Origin: Acidobacteriota bacterium
Lineage (GTDB): Bacteria > Actinomycetota > Acidimicrobiia > ATN3
Length of the DNA stretch: 64,000 bases
Direction: 5' to 3'
NCBI GenBank assembly: GCA_003577105.1
Contig: QEUQ01000006.1
Span: 1-64,000, forward strand
Both the position numbers and the translations under genes were made by a program. The notes beneath the pieces are model-generated. The model made no database searches. It was not told where the DNA came from and saw nothing but the letters and a program-made list of their open reading frames with translations. Shown piece by piece: positions 45,337 to 56,246 of this stretch. Position 1 is the first letter of the stretch. Each line of letters opens with the position of its first letter.

Positions 45337-46788
45337 TCAGCCGGAGCGCAACTCGCCTCTGCGAATCTTGCCGATGAATGTGTGCGGGAGCTGATCCACA
45401 AAATTGATCTCGACGGGGACCTTGTATCGAGAGATCCGGCCCGTGCAGAACTCCCGGATCACCTCTGAATCTCTCACGACGCCTGTCGAGACCACGTACG
45501 CAACGACTTCTTCCCCCGTCCGCGTACTCGGGCGGCCGACGACCGCCGCTTCGCGAATCTCCGAGTGCGCAAGAAGTACCTCCTCTACCTCGGCAGGAAA
45601 GACGTTGAAGCCCGAAACGATGATGATGTCTCTTGAACGATCGACCAAGTAGAGCCGACCCTCTTCGTCAGCAACTGCCACATCACCAGTCTTCAGCCAC
45701 CCGTTAACCAGCGTCTCAGAGGTTGCCTCGTCATCATTCCAATAACCGGCGAATAGGTTCGGTCCGCGCACCCAAACCTCGCCGGGGTCACCAAGCAGTG
45801 CTATCGAACCGTCACTTGAACGTAACTCGACTTCCACTCCGGGAAGTGGCCGGCCCACGCTTCCCGGGGTCGGTTCTGGATCCATGCGTGTAGTTGACAC
45901 GACCGGAGATGCCTCGGTCAGCCCATATCCTTCCCAGAGCGGCTTGCCGAAATGCTCGCCGAATCCCTCATAGGTCTCGATGTCGAGTGGCGCCGCTCCG
46001 CTCACAGCGACTCTCACGGATTTCAGCACCTTCTGCGGCGGCTCGAGCGATAGCCAGCCGGCAAAGACCTGGGGCGTGCCCAGCACTACGCTCACCTTGA
46101 ATCGCTCGATTGCCTCCAGCCAGGCAGCTCCGCCATGAGCGTACGGAAAGGCCAGAGTCGTACCTGTGTAGAGGCTATAGCCGGCTACCACGTTGAGACC
46201 GAAGATGTGGAAGAAGGGGAGCATGGCAAAGCCGACATCGTCTGGCTCGGCCTTCATGCCCGGATGCGCATCGAGCTGATCGAGGTTTGCGCGCAAGCTC
46301 CCGTGCGTCAGCACGGCCGCCCTCGCCTCACCAGTGGTCCCAGAGGTCATGAGCATTGCCGCAGGATCGTCATCATCGACATCGAGTGTTTCGGGCCCGG
46401 GGTCGGATTCGACCAATTGGGCCGGATCGAAAATCTCTGCACCTACCCCGCGAGCGGCCTCAGCTGCTGAGCCATCCGCCACTGCGATTCCCGTCTCGGT
46501 GCTGACCAGCCCCCGTGCAAGCTCCGCGCCAGGCGACAGCACGTTTAGCGGAACGGCCACCGCGCCGAGGCCCAGAGCTGCGACATAGGTCTCTACGAAG
46601 GCTGGTCCTGAAGTCAGAATTGCCACCCTGTCGCCGTGCCTGACCCCAGCTCGCGAAAGCCCGCCTCGTATTCGAAGAACGCGCTCGGCCAGCTCGCCGT
46701 TTGTGGTAGCACCATCGGAGGTGAGAAATGCGGTTCTACCGGGATTCGTTGCCGCAGCGCGGAGCAGCCGAGCCGCCAAGTTCGCCAC
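45337..46788 (-). CDS. Acyl-CoA synthetase (AMP-forming), FadD/CaiC-like
   Basis: This 483-residue ANL-family ligase has the A3-type motif as LMTSGTTGEARAAVLTH, in which the usual PKG is EARA, an atypical P-loop. Other motifs are EGYGLTEASPV, LKTGDVAVADEEGRLYLVDR and the C-terminal FIGKIRRGEL, with the catalytic Lys kept. It is short for the family (usually 500-550), with a compact N-terminus. The substrate is unknown: a fatty or aromatic acid. It converges on the BadH-like SDR, which suggests a shared CoA-thioester pathway. Confidence 0.88.
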   Translation of the reverse strand: MANLAARLLRAAATNPGRTAFLTSDGATTNGELAERVLRIRGGLSRAGVRHGDRVAILTSGPAFVETYVAALGLGAVAVPLNVLSPGAELARGLVSTETGIAVADGSAAEAARGVGAEIFDPAQLVESDPGPETLDVDDDDPAAMLMTSGTTGEARAAVLTHGSLRANLDQLDAHPGMKAEPDDVGFAMLPFFHIFGLNVVAGYSLYTGTTLAFPYAHGGAAWLEAIERFKVSVVLGTPQVFAGWLSLEPPQKVLKSVRVAVSGAAPLDIETYEGFGEHFGKPLWEGYGLTEASPVVSTTRMDPEPTPGSVGRPLPGVEVELRSSDGSIALLGDPGEVWVRGPNLFAGYWNDDEATSETLVNGWLKTGDVAVADEEGRLYLVDRSRDIIIVSGFNVFPAEVEEVLLAHSEIREAAVVGRPSTRTGEEVVAYVVSTGVVRDSEVIREFCTGRISRYKVPVEINFVDQLPHTFIGKIRRGELRSG

Positions 46789-46909
46789 TTGTCACTTTCC
46801 CTCTTGCCGCGTGAAGACGCATCAATCTACCCGAGCCCGAGCGGTCTTCCGCCAACATCGCTGGACTACCATGGCAGACGATAAGCAGACACTTGGAGGT
46901 AGTGCACCA

Positions 46910-47869
46910 ATGCGAATGGGCCGGAGACTCTCAGCGATGGCTTTGGGATTGCTCATGGCAACAAGCTTCGTCATCTCAACGGCTTCCTGCACCAAGAACT
47001 CAACCCCCGACGAGAAGACGGTCACCCCGTCTCCTATACCCAGCACTCAGACCGGACCTGGGCTGATTGGCCCCATGAAGCGAGTCAAAGTCGGCGAGGT
47101 CGACTATGCCTACCACGCCTTTGGCAGTGGCAAACCTCTAGTAATGATCATGGGGTTCTCGGGCACGATGTCGATTTGGGATACGCGCCTGTTGGCAAAC
47201 CTCGCCTTGGATCATCAGGTCACAATCTTCGACAACCGCGGAATCGGTTTCAGCACGGACACCGCAACAGGACCCCTCACGATGGAGTCAATGGCCGACT
47301 CTACTGTTGCCTTGATCGAGGCCCTCGGCCTTTCAAGACCCGATATCGTCGGCTGGTCTATGGGGGGCGAGATAGCTCTGACAATTGCCACCAGGCAGGG
47401 GCACAAGGTGGACAAGGTAGTTGCCATTTCTGCCGACCCTGGATCGGCCAACGCTATCTATGCAAGTGAGGATATCGACCGAGAGCTGAGCGACCCCAAC
47501 ACAACATTTGACCAGCTCATGCATCTACTGTTTCCTGAGGACGCTAAGGAGGCAGAGAAGCAGTACCTCGATTCGCTAAAGGGAATTCAGCAGCCTCCGC
47601 CCAATCCGCAAGGGATCGCACGCCAAGCCGCTGCCGAAGACGCGTACTCGACGAGCAACTCCAACTGGGACAAGCTCGGATCGATCAAGAACCCGGTTTT
47701 GCTAATGACAGGCAACAAGGATCTAGTAGTACCGGCCGAGAACTCAGCCGTCATGGCTGGGAAGATTCCGGGGGCTTGGCTCGCGCAGTTCCCGGGAACG
47801 GGGCATGGCCTCCCCGCTCAGGAACCTGATCGCGTCGCCGCTGTGATCAAGAACTTCTTAGCCATCTAG
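46910..47869 (+). CDS. Alpha/beta-hydrolase lipoprotein
   Basis: This 319-residue protein starts at MRMGRRLSAMA, chosen because TTGGAGGT lies 9 nt upstream. It has a signal peptide and lipobox (FVISTASC, Cys about residue 26), then a Thr/Pro linker and an alpha/beta hydrolase domain. The nucleophile elbow is GWSMGG, the acid region is near GNKDLVVPAEN, and the catalytic His is in GTGHGLPAQEP. It is a surface-attached esterase or peptidase of unknown substrate. Its 3' end overlaps the convergent mnhG by 12 bp. Confidence 0.88.
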   Translation: MRMGRRLSAMALGLLMATSFVISTASCTKNSTPDEKTVTPSPIPSTQTGPGLIGPMKRVKVGEVDYAYHAFGSGKPLVMIMGFSGTMSIWDTRLLANLALDHQVTIFDNRGIGFSTDTATGPLTMESMADSTVALIEALGLSRPDIVGWSMGGEIALTIATRQGHKVDKVVAISADPGSANAIYASEDIDRELSDPNTTFDQLMHLLFPEDAKEAEKQYLDSLKGIQQPPPNPQGIARQAAAEDAYSTSNSNWDKLGSIKNPVLLMTGNKDLVVPAENSAVMAGKIPGAWLAQFPGTGHGLPAQEPDRVAAVIKNFLAI

Positions 47870-48193
47870 CTCGTCTCGGTCAGCACCGAGATCGTTGCGA
47901 AGAAGATCCTCGCGTCCGATCCGCTTGGTATATGCAGCCCTGCCGATCATGTGTGCCGCCACCGGCGCGGTCATCAGCTGAAAAGCGATCACCAGCAGCA
48001 ACCTTGACGCGAGCCCGACAGATGGATGTGCGACCACCGCGGCAATTGCAACCAGGACCAAGCCGAGTACTCCGGGCTTGGTGGCTACATGGATTCTGGC
48101 GAAAAAGCCTCGCAGTCTGAGAAGTCCGATGCCGGCAACGGCGGCAAGACCGGCACCGGATACTGCAAAGAGGGTGGCAACCAACCCCCTCAT
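47858..48193 (-). CDS. mnhG: Mrp Na+/H+ antiporter subunit G
   Basis: This 111-residue MnhG/MrpG protein has three helices. The conserved segment LLRLRGFFARIHVATKPGVLG is diagnostic, and the third helix LLLVIAFQLMTAPVAAHMIGRAAY completes it. It is the last gene of the antiporter operon and overlaps mnhF by 4 bp. Confidence 0.93.
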   Translation of the reverse strand: MRGLVATLFAVSGAGLAAVAGIGLLRLRGFFARIHVATKPGVLGLVLVAIAAVVAHPSVGLASRLLLVIAFQLMTAPVAAHMIGRAAYTKRIGREDLLRNDLGADRDELDG

Positions 48194-48483
48194 GAAGTCT
48201 CCTCGAGTTCATCGGAATCGTCGGCCTGCTGCTCAACGTAGCGAGCCAGAGCGGTCGTACCCAGGAACCCCAAGATGCTTATGACCAGCATGACATCCAC
48301 AAACGGGGTGCCCGCGTCTGGCGAAAAGACGATGTAGAGGGCAATGCTCATCGTGATCAGTGTGATGAGCGTATCTGCCGCCAGCACCCTGTCAGGCATG
48401 GTCGGACCCATGAGGAGCCTGAGGACAATGACCGAGCCGCCGCAAGCCACTAGGCAGAGTGCAGCCACTGGCCCCCAACTCAT
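48190..48483 (-). CDS. mnhF: Mrp Na+/H+ antiporter subunit F
   Basis: This 97-residue MnhF/MrpF protein has three helices. The conserved segment LRLLMGPTMPDRVLAADTLIT and the FVDVMLVISILGFLGTTALARY region match the family. An acidic tail ends the protein. It overlaps mnhE and mnhG by 4 bp. Confidence 0.93.
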   Translation of the reverse strand: MSWGPVAALCLVACGGSVIVLRLLMGPTMPDRVLAADTLITLITMSIALYIVFSPDAGTPFVDVMLVISILGFLGTTALARYVEQQADDSDELEETS

Positions 48484-49052
48484 CGCGACACCTTCGCGCC
48501 GGATTCCTTGGGTCGAATTGCGCGAACCGCCAGACGCTCGAGCGTGGCGACGGTCTCCTGCACACTGGATCCCTCTGTGAATCGCAGCGTGTGTACATAG
48601 AGTTTGCGAGGCGCATCCGAGATCTCAATAGTGAGGGTTCCCGGCGTCATGCTCACGCTGTTTGCGACGATCGTCGCAACGAGTGCCGAGCCCGTCTGCA
48701 TCTCGCATTCGATGATTGCCTGTCTGATTTTGGGCCGCGGACTTAGGGTCTGAATCGTCAGGTCCAATGTCGAACGAATAAGGAGATAGGCAAAGACAGC
48801 CAGATAGATGGCCGCGCGAAAAGGATTGATCCGAAAACTCTCATCCTCGCTGAACTTGGCGTCGCCAACGGCCGGCGGCACTAAGCCTTGATCGACCAAA
48901 TCCTCGAGTGCGCCAGGCTTCGCTCGCCTCGACCATGCGATCACCACAACAAATCCGACGATCGCGCCTGTCAACAAGTTCGCCGGGCTCAAGTCGCCCC
49001 ACAGCCCGGCCCAGATCAAAGCTAGTGGAATTGTGCGGAGAATGACCTTCAT
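48480..49052 (-). CDS. mnhE: Mrp Na+/H+ antiporter subunit E
   Basis: This 190-residue MnhE/MrpE protein has N-terminal hydrophobic segments (about 5-40 and 80-100) and a soluble C-terminal domain with NSVSMTPGTLTIEI, the family signature. It overlaps mnhD and mnhF by 4 bp. MrpE is needed for assembly or full activity but not for the core channel. Confidence 0.92.
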   Translation of the reverse strand: MKVILRTIPLALIWAGLWGDLSPANLLTGAIVGFVVVIAWSRRAKPGALEDLVDQGLVPPAVGDAKFSEDESFRINPFRAAIYLAVFAYLLIRSTLDLTIQTLSPRPKIRQAIIECEMQTGSALVATIVANSVSMTPGTLTIEISDAPRKLYVHTLRFTEGSSVQETVATLERLAVRAIRPKESGAKVSR

Positions 49053-50581
49053 TTCAGAACCGCCGCCGCGTAGATCTTCGGGTCCATGATTTGTTCGGCG
49101 GCGCGTAGTGAGAGCTCGTAGAGCGGTCCTGCTACAAGCGCGATTGCGAGGGTGATTCCAACTAGGCCCGCGGCGGCAATTGCCAGGTGCTTGACGCTTC
49201 GGTTGAGCGCTGCATCTATCGGTTCACTCTCGTCATGTTCTGGGAGCTCAGCCTTTTCAGCTGGCGTTTCATCTAGATTCTCATGCTCGGGAGAACCCCA
49301 GAACGCGCCACCCCAGATCTTCATCATCGAATAGAGAGTGAGGATGCTGACGATTGCAGCAACAGCAGTAGCCGCGAATTCCCGGCCGTCGATACCAGCG
49401 CGGATAAGGGCAAGCTTCGCCGCGAAACCGCTGAACGGCGGAAACCCTGCAAGGCTGAGCGCCGCAAGTATGAAGAGTGCTGAGAGCCATGGCCTGCGAT
49501 GGGCTATGCCTCCAAGCTTCTTCAGAGATGTGGTCCGGTGCTCTTCCTCGATCACGCCGCCGACGAGAAAAAGCGAAGCCTTGACGGGGATTTGATGGAG
49601 CATGAAGAAGATCGCTCCAGCGAGACCGGCCGCAGTAGCGATGCCTACCCCGAAGATCATGTACCCAACCTGGGATACGACATGAAACGAAAGGATCCGC
49701 TTCATGTCGGACTGCGCAATGGCGCCAAGGACTCCCACGACCATCGTTAGTGCCGCAATCACGACCATGACCTTGCCAGCGCTGACAGCTGGAAACATCA
49801 CTGACTTCATCCTGATGATTCCGTAGACGCCGACCTTGGTAAGCAAGCCCGCAAAGACAGCCGTGACCGGGCTGCGTGCCACGGGATAGCTGTCAGGAAG
49901 CCACATGAACAAAGGGAAGATGGCTGCCTTGACCCCCAAGATGAAGAAGAGAAAGGCCCACAGAACTTCCTGGACATTTGGCGGAAGTGCAGATATCCCC
50001 CCGGCGAGTTGGGCGAAGGAGACGGTTCCCGTCATGTAGTAGGCCAAGGCAATCGCTATGAGAAAGAGTGCCGAGATGACCACATTGATCACCACATAGG
50101 TGATGCCGGCCCGGATCCCATCAGCTCCGGCTGTGAAAGTTAGCAAGAAGAAGCTCGCAAGCAAGATGATCTCGAACGCCACGAAGAAGTTGAAGAGGTC
50201 CCCCGTGATCGTGGCAAGGACCACACCTGTCGCCATCGCGAGATACGAGGGGTGGAAAGCCGAGGCTTCGTCGTCGGTTCCGGGCTCCACGATCGCGAAA
50301 ATCAACACGCAGAGCAGAACAGCAAGCGCAACTGTCAAGACCAGCGCCGACAAGAGATCGAAAACGAGAGTGATGCCAACGCCTGCCGGCCATCCGCCAA
50401 CTCGACTCACCAGAATCCCGCCACTCCTAACCTCGAGGAGAAGCAAGACCGAAAGCACCAGGCAGGCCGACAAAGCGACGACTGCTATTACCCTCTGGAG
50501 CCAGAATCTCCCGAACGCCAGAAGAGCTGCAGCCGTGCCTGTGAAGGGGATCCAAAGCAGATACGGAAGGGCTGAGCGCAC
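49049..50581 (-). CDS. mnhD: Mrp Na+/H+ antiporter subunit D
   Basis: This 510-residue NuoN/NuoM-related channel subunit has about 14 helices. The lysine-bearing FILGVKAAIFPLFMWLPDSYP and SDMKRILSFHVVSQVGYM motifs are conserved, as is the Glu in FNFFVAFEIILLASFFLL. It acts as one of the two ion-translocating subunits. A charged loop near residues 420-455 precedes the final helices. Confidence 0.94.
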   Translation of the reverse strand: MRSALPYLLWIPFTGTAAALLAFGRFWLQRVIAVVALSACLVLSVLLLLEVRSGGILVSRVGGWPAGVGITLVFDLLSALVLTVALAVLLCVLIFAIVEPGTDDEASAFHPSYLAMATGVVLATITGDLFNFFVAFEIILLASFFLLTFTAGADGIRAGITYVVINVVISALFLIAIALAYYMTGTVSFAQLAGGISALPPNVQEVLWAFLFFILGVKAAIFPLFMWLPDSYPVARSPVTAVFAGLLTKVGVYGIIRMKSVMFPAVSAGKVMVVIAALTMVVGVLGAIAQSDMKRILSFHVVSQVGYMIFGVGIATAAGLAGAIFFMLHQIPVKASLFLVGGVIEEEHRTTSLKKLGGIAHRRPWLSALFILAALSLAGFPPFSGFAAKLALIRAGIDGREFAATAVAAIVSILTLYSMMKIWGGAFWGSPEHENLDETPAEKAELPEHDESEPIDAALNRSVKHLAIAAAGLVGITLAIALVAGPLYELSLRAAEQIMDPKIYAAAVLK

Positions 50582-51013
50582 CTAGGTTTCCCCCCTCTCG
50601 TCATCCTCCTCCAGCAGGTCTAGCTCGTCGCCGAGCTGATCGAGGTCCCGATCACGCTCGCCTCTCAGTCGAGCGATCCGCCGGTCCTCAAGATCATCTT
50701 CAACCTCGTCATTGCCCTTGAGAATGAGTGCTCGATACGCGAGTCCGAGGGCGAAAACTGTCAACCCGAACGAGATGACAATTGCTGTCAGCACGAAGGC
50801 CTGAGGAAGCGGATCCGAAATCGCCACCGCCACCCAAGTTCCGTTGATGATCGGAGCGCGTCCTAGGGAAGCGCCTCTAGCTATGAGCGTGAGGTTTGCG
50901 GCGTGGGTCAGTAGCCCGAAACCCAGGACTATTCGGGTCAGGCTTCGCTGCATGGCTAGATAGAGCCCTGCCGAAACCATGAGCGCAACCAAGAACGCAA
51001 GACTCAGACTCAT
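50582..51013 (-). CDS. mnhC: Mrp Na+/H+ antiporter subunit C
   Basis: This 143-residue NuoK-like subunit has three helices, with GFGLLTHAANLTLIARG as the helix-2 signature and DPLPQAFVLTAIVISFGLTVFALGL as helix 3. A long acidic C-terminal tail (about 105-143, DEVEDD..DRDLDQLGDE) is unusual and may be a cytoplasmic interaction region. It abuts mnhD. Confidence 0.93.
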   Translation of the reverse strand: MSLSLAFLVALMVSAGLYLAMQRSLTRIVLGFGLLTHAANLTLIARGASLGRAPIINGTWVAVAISDPLPQAFVLTAIVISFGLTVFALGLAYRALILKGNDEVEDDLEDRRIARLRGERDRDLDQLGDELDLLEEDDERGET

Positions 51014-51014
51014 C

Positions 51015-51433
51015 TCAGGGCCCTCTGCTAGTCAGGGCGAGGAGCGCCTCGTTGACCGAGCCGGCAACGACCAACAAGATGCCGGTATCGAAAACGAGGC
51101 TGGTGGGGAACTTCACCTGGCCAAAGAACGGGATCGCAACGGTGAAGATCTCCTGCCCAAGCAGGTCTCCACCGAAGAAAACCGGAACAATGCCGCTAAT
51201 GACGGCAACTCCGAAGCCCACCCCGACGAGTAGTACCGGGCGCACGAACTGAATCCGCATGAGCCCCGCCCGCCCCTGCGCCACATAGAAAAGGCTGAAT
51301 AGGCCCGCAACCACCAGACCGGAGACAAACCCTCCCCCCGGAGCGTTGTGAGCTGACACGAGCAGGAAGAGAGCGAGCAGGCTCAGGATCGGAGCGAGGC
51401 CCCGAAGCGCAACGTCGAATATGACCGACCGCT

Positions 51434-51437
<4 letters not shown>
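51015..51437 (-). CDS. mnhB: Mrp Na+/H+ antiporter subunit B
   Basis: This 140-residue MnhB/MrpB protein has four helices. The motif HNAPGGGFVSGLVVAG and the C-terminal SLVFDTGILLVVAGSVNEAL are diagnostic. It overlaps the mnhA stop by 4 bp. The separate MnhB supplements the MnhB-like C-terminus already present in MnhA, as in standard seven-gene Mrp systems. Confidence 0.94.
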
Positions 51438-53724
<2,287 letters not shown>

Positions 53725-53728
<4 letters not shown>

Positions 53729-55581
53729 GACGACGTCTGCTCTCGCTCGATGAATGCTTCATGCCACATCTGCCAAGCGAGCAAGAGCCAGATGCGTCTT
53801 CCCAGGGAGTCATCTCCGTCTCGATGAGCTTTGACTACCTCGCCGATCCCTGAGGGATTCCAGTAGCCCTGCGTGCGTATTCGCTCGGCAGCTAGTAGTT
53901 CGGCCACAAGTTCGGCCAGGTCCTCGCGTAACCAGCGATTGAGGGGAACAGTGAAACCATGCTTCTTTCGCCGGTGAACCTCAGGCGGCAACAGATCGGC
54001 TGCGATTGACCGGAGGATTCGTTTTCCCGCGCCAAGACGTACCTTCTCGTGCTGAGGGAAGCGGGCAAGCAACTCGACCAATTTGTGGTCGAGGAATGGC
54101 ACCCTGGCTTCGAGGCCGTGGGCCATCGTCATGCGGTCCACCTTGTGCAATAGGCCGTCTGCGAGGTAGCCCGCCGTGTCAATAGCCAGCATCTCCCCAA
54201 GCGCGTCCGGATGCCCGTGCTCGGGCGCAAGAAGTGGTTCAGCCGGAGAAAGGTCGAGGTCTCGAGCCAAGACGGCAGACCGCTCGGCCGGCAGAAAGAT
54301 CTCGTCAAAGTGGAGACTGGCTTCTGCCGCGCCCGCGTTGATTATTGAGGCGATCTTCGCGGCGCGATGCTCCCCCGCCATTGCCGCAATAGCCTTGATG
54401 CCCGTGCCGCGCAATGAGCCGGGTGATCCCGCTATTCGCTTTGCGGCAAGGATCATCTGATACTTGCGATACCCCCCGAATACCTCGTCCCCGCCTTCAC
54501 CAGTGAGTACAACCTTCACATGCTCTCGGGCAGCCTTGCCGATCAACCATGTCGGAAAGGCGGCTTCATCACCGACAGGTTCGTCATAAGCACGGGCTAC
54601 GGACCCCGCTATCTCGACCGGTGCTGCATCCACAACGATCTCGGTGTGCTCAGCGCCCAAAGAGCGCGCTACTTCGAGAGCGTTCTCCCGCTCATCAAGC
54701 TCGCCGGCTGCCGGCGAGAATCCCACAGTGAATGTCCTGATCGGCTGCTCAGAGCTTCTTGCCATCAGCGCGGCAACCACTGAGGAGTCAATCCCGCCGG
54801 AGAGGAAGACCCCAAGCGGCACGTCACTCATCAGATGCTCCCTGACAGCCTCGTCGAGAGCCGCAAGCGTCTCATCTTCCGGACTTGACGAAGGGGCCGC
54901 ATCGAAATCGAGGGTCCACCAGCGCTTGACTTCGAGTCCCCCCGCACTCCATATGGCCATGTGCCCGGCGGGGAGCTTCTCGATGCTCTCAAATGGACTC
55001 AGCGGCGCCGGGAGGTAGCCCCAAGCGAGAAAGGTCGAGATTGAGTCCGCCTCCGCCGAAACCCGCTGCACTGCCGTGAGCGCCTTGGCTTCTGATGCGA
55101 ATTCAATGCCGCAATCTTGTCTCCGCAGAAGGTAGAGCGGTTTGATTCCCAGGCGGTCCCTCGCAAGAACGAGGCGCTCGCCGTCAAAAATCGCCACAGC
55201 AAACATGCCCCTCAGCCGAGAGATCGCGTCGGTACCGAGGTCTTCATAGAGGTGCGCTATTACCTCTACATCGGACCTGCTTCTGAAGGAGTGACCGCGC
55301 GCCTCCAGAGCTCGCCGCAGTTCCCCGCAGTTGTAGATCTCGCCATTGCAGACAACTGTGATTCGCCCATCTTCACTTGCTATCGGCTGATGGCCGCCTT
55401 CGATGTCAATGATCGAAAGCCGCCGCATGCCAAGGGCAATCTCTGCGCCGGCGGGTCCTCGCATGAGAGCTACACCTTGATCGTCAGGGCCTCTGTGCTC
55501 CATCGAGGCGAGCATCGCCGCCATGCGCTCGCTCGCACCGTCAATCGGAGATGGCGTGGCCCAGCCGGCGATGCCACACAT
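53725..55581 (-). CDS. asnB: Asparagine synthase (glutamine-hydrolysing) AsnB-type
   Basis: This 618-residue protein has an N-terminal glutamine amidotransferase with Cys2 exposed after Met removal (MCGIAGW) and the RRLSIIDIEGGHQP motif. The C-terminal synthetase has the PP-loop VFLSGGIDSSVVAAL (about residue 255-270) and a C-terminal HRRKKHGFTVPLN. Besides making asparagine, family members in glycan clusters amidate sugars or peptides. The neighbouring methyltransferase and glycosyltransferase make that possible. It overlaps its neighbours by 1 and 4 bp. Confidence 0.92.
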
Positions 55582-56246
55582 CAGAGGTCACCCCCTTGGC
55601 TGGCAGTGCCTGGCCGAATTGCCTTGCGCGAAAAGGAGATGAGCGACTCCCTACCCGCGCTATCCCATTCCTCGATCACGAGGCCGTTCTGCTCAAGTTG
55701 CCTTCGCAAGAGCCAATCCATGCTCCAGACGGCACTCGCCAAATGCCTTCCTGAGAGCGCGTTGAGAGCAGGCGTTAGGTAGTGAAGGGGCTTCTTCCAT
55801 CCAAATGGAACCCTTCGAGTTACGCGCGTGATCCGATTTGTGACCAGTGCAGCCACGCCGCCCGGAGCCAAGACCCTCGCGATCTCTCTGACTGTCCGCG
55901 CCTGACTCGGCGAATGATGCAGGGAGACTCTGCAGAAGACGAGATCGAATGTCTCCGCCCGGTAGGGCAAGCTCGCGAGGTCGCCGATCACAAAGCGCGC
56001 CTCTTCGGTTCCCACCAGATACTCCTGTGCAATCGCAAGGAATTGTGGACTTCGGTCCTGCCACACAACTTGTGCTACACCGGCCTGTGCGAAGAGCCGT
56101 GTCCAAGTTCCAGGGCCAGCCGCCAGGTCGAGAACGGTCGCCCCCGCAAGCGATACGGGCAAGCGATCGAGCAGCCCGCGATAGCGCCCCGAGGCCGCCT
56201 GAGCAATCTCATATTCGGCATATTCGGCGATGTCTTGCGGTTTCAC
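55581..56246 (-). CDS. Class I SAM-dependent methyltransferase
   Basis: This 221-residue methyltransferase has SAM motif I VLDLAAGPGTWTRLFAQ (about residue 35-51) and a CRVSLHHSPSQARTVREIARVLAPGG stretch (about 105-130, the post-motif region of Methyltransf_11). The C-terminal part has an RRVPFGWKKPLHYLTP segment. The acceptor is unknown; a lipid- or sugar-linked product is likely from the gene context. It shares one base with asnB and overlaps the glycosyltransferase by 4 bp. Confidence 0.85.
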   Translation of the reverse strand: MKPQDIAEYAEYEIAQAASGRYRGLLDRLPVSLAGATVLDLAAGPGTWTRLFAQAGVAQVVWQDRSPQFLAIAQEYLVGTEEARFVIGDLASLPYRAETFDLVFCRVSLHHSPSQARTVREIARVLAPGGVAALVTNRITRVTRRVPFGWKKPLHYLTPALNALSGRHLASAVWSMDWLLRRQLEQNGLVIEEWDSAGRESLISFSRKAIRPGTASQGGDL

